From contig JBJEOH010000019.1 in NCBI GenBank assembly GCA_051880615.1, positions 1-64,000 of the forward strand: a stretch of DNA of 64,000 nt, read 5' to 3'. Origin of the DNA: UBA7067 sp051880615 (GTDB lineage: Bacteria > Bacillota > Clostridia > Oscillospirales > Acutalibacteraceae). This document shows positions 58,184-64,000 of this stretch, piece by piece (within the stretch, counting starts at the first letter, position 1; each line of letters starts with the position of its first letter). The position numbers and the translations under genes are program-made. Under the pieces are notes generated by a model that was given only the letters and a program-made list of their open reading frames with translations, had not been told where the DNA came from and did no database searches.

Positions 58184-60079
58184 TTACATAAGCGAGCAGA
58201 CAAGGTCGCAATAGTGTGTAGCGTCCTCAATCGGAAGTCCTGCGATAAGCAGAGCCTGATTAAACAGAATCTCGGCGTATTTTGCCGCCTTGTCCTTATC
58301 CTCGGCTGCAAAGGCTGTCTTAAGAGCCTCAAATGCAGGATTGTCAGGGTTCAGCTCAAGCACCTTTGAGGTTTTCGGCTTATTTTCCATACCGGGCATC
58401 TGTGCATAATATTTTTCAACCTCGATTGTAACAGGGCCTTCGGTTGAAAGGCATACAGGGTGACTCTTGAGCTTGTCAGAGATAACCGCCTTTACAATCT
58501 TGCCGTCAAGGCTTTCCTTGATAAAGTCGAGAAGCTCCTTGTTGTCCTCCTGCTTCTTTTCGGTTTCTTCCTTTTCCTCGTCGCTCTGAAGCTCCGCATT
58601 CTGAGCCGTTATCGACTTGAACTGCTTGTCCTTGTAGGACACAAGAGCCTGTGCGACAAATTCATCGACATCCTCTGTGAAATAGAGAATCTCATAACCC
58701 TTTTCCTTACAAAGCTCCATCTGCGGCAGTGAGGTTATTTTTGCAATGCTGTCGCCGCAGGCATAGTAAATGTACTTCTGGCTTTCGGGCATTCTTGAAA
58801 CATAGCTGTCAAGCGTTGTCAGCTTGCCCTCCTCGTTTGAGCTGTAGTATACAAGCAAATCGGAAATCTCGTCCTTGTGAGTGCCGTAATCGCTTACAAC
58901 GCCGTACTTGACATGTCTGCCAAAGTTATTCCAGAAGCCCTCGTACTTCTCTATATCGTTTTCAAGAAGCTTTTTAAGCTCGTTTTTAATCTTCTTTTCA
59001 ATATTCTTTGCGATGATTGAAAGCTGGCGGTCGTGCTGCAAAATTTCACGGGAAATATTCAGCGACAAATCAGGCGAATCAACAACACCCTTTACAAAGC
59101 CGAAATAATCAGGCAAAAGCTGCTCGCATTTATTCATAATAAGAACGCCGTTTGAGTAAAGCTGCAAGCCTCTCTGATACTCCCTTGTATAGTAGTTGAA
59201 CGGCACATCGCTCGGGATAAAGAGCATTGCCTTGTAGGATACAACACCCTCGGCGCTTACTCTGATAGTAGCAAGCGGGTCATTGTAGCTTCCAAAGTTC
59301 TCCTTGTAGTATGCGGCGCACTCCTCGTCCGTCACCTCGCTCTTTGCTCTCTGCCAGATCGGCACCATACTGTTGATTGTTTCGCGGTTTGTAACGCTCT
59401 CCCACTTCGGGTCCTCGCCCTCGGCGGCTGTGTTTACGGGAGTTGTAACATCAATAATTATCGGGTGACGAATGTAGTCGCTGTATTTTTTGATGAGATA
59501 TTTAATTCTGTACTCGTCAAGGTATTCACTGTATTTTTCGTCCTCATCGTCCTCCTTGAGGTGCATTATAATCTCTGTGCCGACCTTGTCCTTTTCGCAT
59601 GGCTCAATGGTGTAGCCGTCGATACCGTCAGAGTTCCACTTGTAAGCCTGCTCGCTGTCATAGCGTTTTGAAACAACTGTGACATTATCAGCCACCATAA
59701 ATGCCGAGTAGAAACCGACGCCAAACTGACCGATGATGTCGCTTTTCTCGTTCTCGTCAAGCTCCTGCTTGAACTTGAGCGAGCCGCTGTTTGCAATAGT
59801 GCCGAGGTTATCCTCAAGCTCTTGCTCGCTCATACCGATACCGTCGTCTGTAACCGTAATTGTTCCTGCCTCTTTGTCGGTGTATATGTTGATTGACGGC
59901 GTATCCGCCATAACGGCTCTTGCCTTTTCGTCAGTAAGAGAAACAAAGTGCAGCTTGTCGATAGCGTCGCTTGCGTTTGAGATTATTTCACGCAGAAAAA
60001 TCTCCTTGTGTGTGTAGATTGAGTTGATCATAAGGTCCAAAAGCCTTTGTGATTCAGCCTTGAAGGTCTTTTTCTCCAT
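58184..60079 (-). CDS. htpG: Chaperone HtpG (Hsp90)
   Basis: A dimeric ATP-dependent chaperone of 631 residues. The GHKL ATPase domain has FLREIISNASDAIDKL, TVTDDGIGM and IGQFGVGFYSAFMVA. The middle domain includes the catalytic Arg region LNISREILQ, and a shorter C-terminal dimerisation domain follows. A Glu/Lys-rich stretch (DEEKEETEKKQEDNKE) before the C-terminal domain is variable in the family. The leader is about 185 bases long. No CIRCE operator is present. Confidence 0.96.
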   Translation of the reverse strand: MEKKTFKAESQRLLDLMINSIYTHKEIFLREIISNASDAIDKLHFVSLTDEKARAVMADTPSINIYTDKEAGTITVTDDGIGMSEQELEDNLGTIANSGSLKFKQELDENEKSDIIGQFGVGFYSAFMVADNVTVVSKRYDSEQAYKWNSDGIDGYTIEPCEKDKVGTEIIMHLKEDDEDEKYSEYLDEYRIKYLIKKYSDYIRHPIIIDVTTPVNTAAEGEDPKWESVTNRETINSMVPIWQRAKSEVTDEECAAYYKENFGSYNDPLATIRVSAEGVVSYKAMLFIPSDVPFNYYTREYQRGLQLYSNGVLIMNKCEQLLPDYFGFVKGVVDSPDLSLNISREILQHDRQLSIIAKNIEKKIKNELKKLLENDIEKYEGFWNNFGRHVKYGVVSDYGTHKDEISDLLVYYSSNEEGKLTTLDSYVSRMPESQKYIYYACGDSIAKITSLPQMELCKEKGYEILYFTEDVDEFVAQALVSYKDKQFKSITAQNAELQSDEEKEETEKKQEDNKELLDFIKESLDGKIVKAVISDKLKSHPVCLSTEGPVTIEVEKYYAQMPGMENKPKTSKVLELNPDNPAFEALKTAFAAEDKDKAAKYAEILFNQALLIAGLPIEDATHYCDLVCSLM

Positions 60080-60194
60080 AACAATCAGATCCTTTCATTT
60101 TTCACTATTTTTAGATGTTATCAGCTTTTTTACTAATTCCTGATAGAAAGTAGATTTATATTTGCGAGGATATTTTTCTCAAGACAACGCAGTA

Positions 60195-60214
60195 TTGCGG
60201 AAATTAGACCGCAA
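60195..60214. promoter_or_regulatory. Hairpin in the htpG leader
   Basis: TTGCGG / CCGCAA with an 8-base loop, inside the long untranslated region of htpG. Its role is unknown; the rest of 60080-60271 is AT-rich with no gene. Confidence 0.35.
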
Positions 60215-60271
60215 AGATTTTCTGCTTTTTATTAGGTATTAGTATTATTATTAAAAGACCGTTTAAATTAT

Positions 60272-60299
60272 ATTATATCATTTTTTGACACTATGTCAA
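60272..60299 (-). promoter_or_regulatory. SigA-type promoter of htpG with palindromic -35
   Basis: TTGACA, 16-bp spacer, TATAAT on the minus strand. The -35 box is half of a perfect inverted repeat TTGACA-cta-TGTCAA (60285-60299), which may be an operator. Confidence 0.75.
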
Positions 60300-60328
60300 T
60301 GAATAAAAAATGAACATCAAAACAGCGC

Positions 60329-60358
60329 TTAGCAAATTTTCTTACTCGGACTTGCTAA
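60329..60358. promoter_or_regulatory. Inverted repeat between divergent htpG and small gene
   Basis: TTAGCAA, 16 bases, TTGCTAA. It resembles the outer bases of a CIRCE element (TTAGCACTC) but the arms and spacing differ. Confidence 0.3.
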
Positions 60359-60386
60359 ATATTTTGATTTTTCGTTAATTTCTCCT

Positions 60387-60416
60387 ATGACAATTTTTTG
60401 GCAAAAATGATATAAT
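60387..60416 (+). promoter_or_regulatory. Promoter of leader hairpin / small gene
   Basis: ATGACA, 18-bp spacer, TATAAT. Transcription would start near 60423, right at the base of the following hairpin. Confidence 0.6.
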
Positions 60417-60424
60417 CATCCTAT

Positions 60425-60478
60425 AACGAGCAGTTTGATAAACATAAGTCCGGTTATCAATGCTCGTTTATTTTTTAT
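60425..60478 (+). ncRNA. Possible short RNA or attenuator hairpin
   Basis: AACGAGCA and TTGATAA pair with TTATCAA and TGCTCGTT, with small internal bulges, followed by ATTTTTTAT. The stem starts at the predicted transcription start, so the product would be a 50-base RNA made of one hairpin, or a leader that ends transcription early ahead of the gene at 60528. No known riboswitch family is recognised. Confidence 0.45.
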
Positions 60479-60527
60479 ACTAATCCCGGTAAGATGAGGT
60501 TAGTATGAGGATAAGGATAATTCCGAT

Positions 60528-60749
60528 TTGACAAAGCTAAGATGGTCGCAAAGACTTAATTCTCTGGATGAAAAAAAGCAAAAAGAAAAGCTCGCCTGCG
60601 GAAAAAAGTTTCACAGTGCAGACGAGCGTATTATGAAGGACGCAGAAAAAATACTGTTTGAGGAGCTTGCGCTTGTGCTTGAGATTGAGCCAAGCGAGGT
60701 ACTTGACTTTATCCACAACGAGCTTGAAGCTCAATCGGCAGGAGCATAA
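60528..60749 (+). CDS. Small hypothetical protein, 73 aa
   Basis: A charged, helical 73-residue protein with a TTG start (60528) behind AAGGAT. The first half is rich in Lys and Arg (RWSQRLNSLDEKKQKEKLACGKK); the second half is acidic (LFEELALVLEIEPSEVLDFIHNELE). No family is recognised. It lies 100 bases after a promoter and terminator-like hairpin and converges with pncB, with an eight-base gap. Confidence 0.6.
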   Translation: MTKLRWSQRLNSLDEKKQKEKLACGKKFHSADERIMKDAEKILFEELALVLEIEPSEVLDFIHNELEAQSAGA

Positions 60750-60757
60750 TCTTACAA

Positions 60758-62209
60758 TTACACCTTTGCCTTTTCAAGCAGCTCACGCTTTATATTCCAC
60801 AGCTTTTCCGACAAATCGACATAGTAGCTGTGCGGATTTTCAAAGCGCTTGACCTCATCCCACAGCAGATCAACCTGCTGTTCACAGTAGGCTTTGATTT
60901 CGGGGAGCGGCGGATTTTTATACACCAAGTCACCGTTTTTAAAAATCGGCACAAGCAGTTCCTTTGCCGCGTAATCGGTGAGCGTTTTTCTTTTCCAGGT
61001 TGCATTCTGGTCAAAAATTGTAATAGGTTCATTGTCGTCGATCAGCTCATCAAAAACACACAGCTGGTCGGCGATTGCTTTTCCGCTTTCTTTATCGTAG
61101 AGGCGGTATAGCTTTTTAAAATGCGGATTCGTTATTTTACCGATATTTTCGCTTATTTTTATTTTAGGGATAATTTCGCCGATTTCATTCTCAACGGCGA
61201 CAAGCTTATAAACTCCGCCGAAAACAGGTGAGCTTTTTGAGGTTATAAGCCTTTCTCCCACACCGAACAAGTCAACCTGCGCGCCTTGCATAACAAGGTC
61301 GCTTATCAAATGCTCGTCAAGCGAATTTGAAGCTACTATTTTACAGCGCTCAAGTCCCGCTTGATCGAGCATTTTTCTTGCCTTTTTTGACAGATACGAA
61401 ATATCGCCCGAGTCAAGGCGGATCGCAAAATTATTTATACCCATCGGCACAAGTATATTTTTGAACGCTCGTATTGCGTTTGGCACTCCGCTTTTCAGTG
61501 TGTTGTAGGTATCGACAAGCAGAGTTGCGTTATTCGGGTACATTGTGCAGTAGGCTTCAAACGCTTCATACTCGCTGTCGAACATCTGCACCCACGAGTG
61601 AGCCATTGTACCGCTTGCAGGAACTCCGTAGAGCATATCGCTCAGCGTGCAGGCTGTACCTGCCGCACCGCCGATATATGCCGCTCTTGCACCCTCAACT
61701 GCGCCGCTTACTCCCTGTGCCCGTCTTGAGCCGAATTCAAGCACTGCTCTGCCCTGTGCGGCTCTGACTATTCTGTTCGCCTTTGTAGCTATAAGCGACT
61801 GATGATTGAGCGTCAGCAGCACAAAGGTTTCGATAAGCTGAGCTTCAATGGCAGGCGCTTTTACTGTCATAATCGGCTCGTTCGGAAAAACCGCAGTACC
61901 CTCGGGAACGGCGTAAATATCGCCTGTGAATTTAAATTTTTCGAGGTAGCTTAAAAAGCTCTCATCAAACATCTTTTTACTTCTGAAATATTCTATCTCG
62001 TCCTTGCCGAAGTGCAGATTTCTGATATAATCAATAACCTGCTCAAGTCCTGCGGCAATCGCAAAGCCACCGCCGTCGGGAACGGAGCGGAAGAACACAT
62101 CAAAATAGGTGTTGCGCTTGTAAAAGCCGTTTTTGAAATAGCCGTTGCTCATTGTGAATTCGTAAAAATCGGCGAGCATTGACAAATTCTGTTCTTTTAT
62201 TCTTTCCAA
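60758..62209 (-). CDS. pncB: Nicotinate phosphoribosyltransferase
   Basis: PncB converts nicotinic acid and PRPP to nicotinate mononucleotide in NAD salvage. The 483-residue protein shows LADFYEFTMSNGYFKNG at the start, EFGSRRAQGVSGAVEGARAAYIGG, the active-site GTMAHSWVQMF, and DTYNTLKSGVPNAI with IRLDSGDISYLSKKAR. It starts nine bases after pncA, so deamidation of nicotinamide and use of the nicotinate are encoded together. Confidence 0.95.
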   Translation of the reverse strand: MERIKEQNLSMLADFYEFTMSNGYFKNGFYKRNTYFDVFFRSVPDGGGFAIAAGLEQVIDYIRNLHFGKDEIEYFRSKKMFDESFLSYLEKFKFTGDIYAVPEGTAVFPNEPIMTVKAPAIEAQLIETFVLLTLNHQSLIATKANRIVRAAQGRAVLEFGSRRAQGVSGAVEGARAAYIGGAAGTACTLSDMLYGVPASGTMAHSWVQMFDSEYEAFEAYCTMYPNNATLLVDTYNTLKSGVPNAIRAFKNILVPMGINNFAIRLDSGDISYLSKKARKMLDQAGLERCKIVASNSLDEHLISDLVMQGAQVDLFGVGERLITSKSSPVFGGVYKLVAVENEIGEIIPKIKISENIGKITNPHFKKLYRLYDKESGKAIADQLCVFDELIDDNEPITIFDQNATWKRKTLTDYAAKELLVPIFKNGDLVYKNPPLPEIKAYCEQQVDLLWDEVKRFENPHSYYVDLSEKLWNIKRELLEKAKV

Positions 62210-62218
62210 AATATCACC

Positions 62219-62746
62219 TTAAATTATATTTATTTGCAAGCTCTGCATAACCTTAAGCGCACTGTCGTGAAGCTCGTGATCGTTGCTTGCGGTGCAGGCA
62301 GAGTCTACGATAATCTCAGCCTCGGGCAACGCCGTTTTTGCGAGAACTGCATTTGATATTACGCATATATTTGTCACAATGCCGACAAGCTCTACACTGT
62401 CGTAGCTGCTTGCCCTCAGATAATCAAAAAGCTCGTCTGAGCCGAAGCACGGCTTATAAAAGCATTTATCTCCGCTTTGTCTGAGGTTTTCAATTTTGCC
62501 GTACAGTTTCCAGCCGTCTGTGTTTTTTATGCAGTGCTTTATCGGCAGGCTCTTTCCCTCGCTTGTGTTTAAATAGTCGTCGTTGTGCGTATCAAATGTG
62601 AACGCAACATCTCCGCCGATTTTGCGGTATTCCTCAATTTTTTCGGCAATCGAATTTTCAAGCGATTTTGCCTGCGTAAATCCCAGTGAGCCGCACACAA
62701 AGTCATTCTGATAGTCGACAACAATCAGAAGCTTGTTTTTACTCAT
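62219..62746 (-). CDS. pncA: Nicotinamidase-like cysteine hydrolase
   Basis: A 175-residue isochorismatase-fold amidase that most likely converts nicotinamide to nicotinic acid. The catalytic triad is visible: Asp in VVDYQNDFV, Lys in CFYKPCFGSDELF and Cys in VGIVTNICVISNA. Metal-ligand His is in FTFDTHNDDY. The operon with pncB supports the function. AAAGGAGGAA lies just upstream of the ATG. Confidence 0.92.
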   Translation of the reverse strand: MSKNKLLIVVDYQNDFVCGSLGFTQAKSLENSIAEKIEEYRKIGGDVAFTFDTHNDDYLNTSEGKSLPIKHCIKNTDGWKLYGKIENLRQSGDKCFYKPCFGSDELFDYLRASSYDSVELVGIVTNICVISNAVLAKTALPEAEIIVDSACTASNDHELHDSALKVMQSLQINII

Positions 62747-62840
62747 TCAGATTCCTCCTTTTAGTATATTTTTACAAACAGTATTCTTGGCTTTATTTTA
62801 TAAAGTTAAACAGACGCTAAATTCATCAGAGCGAGCAGAC

Positions 62841-63259
62841 ATCCTTCAGTCAGCTTCGCTGACAGCTCCCTTCAAAGGGAGCCTATACTCGTTTCAGCAT
62901 TCATCGGCTCGAACAGGAACAGGCAAGCCAGTTCCCTACAACCTCGTTTCCACAATGTTTACACTCTTCACTCTTCACTCTCCACTCTTCACTCTTCACT
63001 CTCCACTCTTCACTCTNNNNNNNNNNNNNNNNNNNNNNNNNNNNNNNNNNNNNNNNNNNNNNNNNNNNNNNNNNNNNNNNNNNNNNNNNNNNNNNNNNNN
63101 NNNNNNNNNNNNNNNNCACTCTTCACTCTTCACTCTCCACTCTTCACTCTTCACTCTCCACTCTTCACTCTCCACTCTTCACTCTCCACTCTTCACTCTT
63201 CACTCTTCACTCTTCACTCTCCACTCTCCACTCTTCACTCTGCGGCGAAGCCGGTTATG
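62841..63259 (+). repeat. Long heptamer array (copy j) with 100-N gap
   Basis: The 62747-63317 interval has no gene. It holds GTCAGC-ttc-GCTGAC and GCTCCCTT-ca-AAGGGAGC hairpins (62850-62885), the 20-base shared module (62931-62950), then tandem CACTCTT/CACTCTC units from about 62965, interrupted by exactly 100 N (63017-63116) and continuing to 63240, then a short CGGC-gaa-GCCG hairpin. Roughly 32 units are visible on the two sides of the gap; the true number is unknown. Confidence 0.85.
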
Positions 63260-63262
63260 CTC

Positions 63263-63310
63263 AAAAGGCTGCTTCACCAACGATGAAACAGCCTTTTAAT
63301 TTTTTATTTT
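63263..63310. terminator. Terminator of the D,D-carboxypeptidase gene
   Basis: AAAAGGCTGcTTCA / TGAAaCAGCCTTTT with a 7-base loop; TTTT on the minus strand and a stronger T run on the plus strand. Confidence 0.8.
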
Positions 63311-63317
63311 TGATAAA

Positions 63318-64000
63318 TCAAAGCTCTCTCGGTTTGTTGACCTTTTCCTTGCCCTTGCCCTTGTTAAGCCTTGCCACAAATATGAGGTATGCTACAAACA
63401 GCACAAGCACAAATGCCGCCGCGATAATGAATATCGGAGAAGTGACAACATTTTTTATCACCGTCATCGCATATACAAGCTCGCTTTTTTCAATAGTTTC
63501 GCTTGCGACAAGATTAATTGTTGTCAGCTCCTGATCCTTGTAATAAATCGTTGCTGTACCAACCCTTGTGCCCTTAGTTACCGGTGTGTCAATAACCTCA
63601 GGAACATTGCTCTTGATTACAATATCGCCCTTGACCATCTCAACGGGAAGCATTGTTGAATAAGCATATTCGGGAACGAGAAGAAGTGTGTCCTTATCCA
63701 TTGCGTAATTTACCTTTATCTCGCACACAGGGGTCTTCTCGGCTACAACCTGCTGAAGCTCCATACTGCCGAACGCCCATTCATACAAAGCCTTGCTGTC
63801 GAGCATTGCGCCGTTGTCGCGGTAGTCGCCGTAATCGTCATAGCACGGTGCGTGCATTGCAACACACATATAGGCAATGCCGTCCTTGACAGCGCTTGAA
63901 ACAAGGCAGTAGCCTGCTTCGTCGGTTGTGCCCGTCTTGATGCCCTTGGCGTATTCATAGTAATATTCGCCCTCGGCATTTTCATTTATCATACTGTTGG
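63318..64000 (-). CDS. D-alanyl-D-alanine carboxypeptidase, C-terminal part
   Basis: The C-terminal 227 residues of a peptidase S11 penicillin-binding protein; the rest lies beyond the window edge. GIKTGTTDEAGYCLVSSA contains the third active-site motif KTG; the SxxK and SxN motifs are outside. A beta-rich C-terminal domain (about 80-175 of the visible part) and one transmembrane helix (SPIFIIAAAFVLVLFVAYLIFVA) with a basic tail complete the DacA/DacF architecture. It trims peptidoglycan stem peptides at the outer membrane face. The ATG at 63992 is internal. Confidence 0.93.
   Translation of the reverse strand, partial: NSMINENAEGEYYYEYAKGIKTGTTDEAGYCLVSSAVKDGIAYMCVAMHAPCYDDYGDYRDNGAMLDSKALYEWAFGSMELQQVVAEKTPVCEIKVNYAMDKDTLLLVPEYAYSTMLPVEMVKGDIVIKSNVPEVIDTPVTKGTRVGTATIYYKDQELTTINLVASETIEKSELVYAMTVIKNVVTSPIFIIAAAFVLVLFVAYLIFVARLNKGKGKEKVNKPREL

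Noticed and set aside
60329..60358. CIRCE operator (HrcA site) upstream of htpG
   Set aside because: CIRCE is TTAGCACTC-N9-GAGTGCTAA; here only TTAGCA/TGCTAA are shared and the spacer is 16 bases between seven-base arms.
62955..63245. CRISPR array
   Set aside because: The units are 7 bp, directly joined and without spacers; no cas genes are in the window.
62733..63299. Open frame coding for a repeating HSSLFTLHSPLFTL-type peptide
   Set aside because: It is simply the translation of the heptamer array (three 7-bp units give seven codons) and passes through the N gap. No ribosome binding site belongs to it.

Overview
The window is chromosomal DNA from a Gram-positive, spore-forming member of the Clostridia, most likely of the Ruminococcus/Oscillospiraceae type. 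The evidence is the sporulation trio yqfC-yqfD-ylbJ, PolC-type DNA polymerase III, the MEP isoprenoid genes in the pyrH-frr-uppS-cdsA-dxr-rseP-ispG-polC order typical of Firmicutes, strong AGGAGG-like ribosome binding sites, and a secreted GH13 alpha-amylase ending in a type I dockerin. Amylases with dockerins are the hallmark of the amylosome of Ruminococcus bromii-like starch degraders. The species assignment is inference.

Layout. 1-750: 3' part of a tRNA-Pro(TGG), terminators and small genes including a truncated DUF4314 gene, probably the worn remnant of a mobile element. 770-6712: an apgM-type enzyme (possibly a homoserine kinase), an XRE regulator, MetA with Glu111, an archaeal-type ProS, the fluoride channel CrcB and a PduL acyltransferase. 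6795-13373: an ASKHA-like protein diverging from a radical SAM protein, the sporulation genes, and AsnB. 13490-21657: CdaR-like regulator, orphan sugar-ABC ATPase, RsuA-type pseudouridine synthase, DUF4830, HAD phosphatase, FlK-like thioesterase, a DUF1624 membrane protein with an apparent ATT start, YchF, NadA. 21720-31080: TrxB, an SDR, malic enzyme, HtrA protease, CysK, a DMT permease, a broken HTH/glycine-repeat gene, IlvE. 31181-38145: RluA-type synthase, DUF1294, GHL10 protein, MtaB, an HPr-like protein without the catalytic His, the dockerin amylase. 38296-44700: histidine operon hisZ-G-D-C-B-A-I-E without hisH and hisF. 44829-57324: AI-2E family protein and the pyrH-to-polC operon. 57539-64000: small membrane protein, HtpG, a small hypothetical gene behind a promoter and hairpin, the PncA-PncB NAD salvage pair, a long repeat array with a 100-N assembly gap, and the C-terminal part of a D,D-carboxypeptidase.

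The most striking unexplained structure is a family of about eleven dispersed intergenic elements. Their shared plan is an AATTCAAAGAG-type end, a first short hairpin, a GACAACCRCAA linker, a tandem array of 7-bp units (TTCAYTM: either TTCATTA-like or TTCACTC-like) and a second hairpin. The hairpin arms differ from copy to copy but stay complementary. Most copies lie directly against the stop codon of a gene, and at least two supply the last codons and the stop of that gene. The longest array is where the assembly breaks.

Metabolically the window covers amino-acid synthesis (Met, Cys, Asn, His, branched-chain), isoprenoid and phospholipid precursors, NAD de novo and salvage steps, RNA modification and starch breakdown. 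Nearly all transcription units have recognisable housekeeping promoters with 16-18 bp spacing and many have intrinsic terminators. All calls are from reading the sequence; no database search was run.
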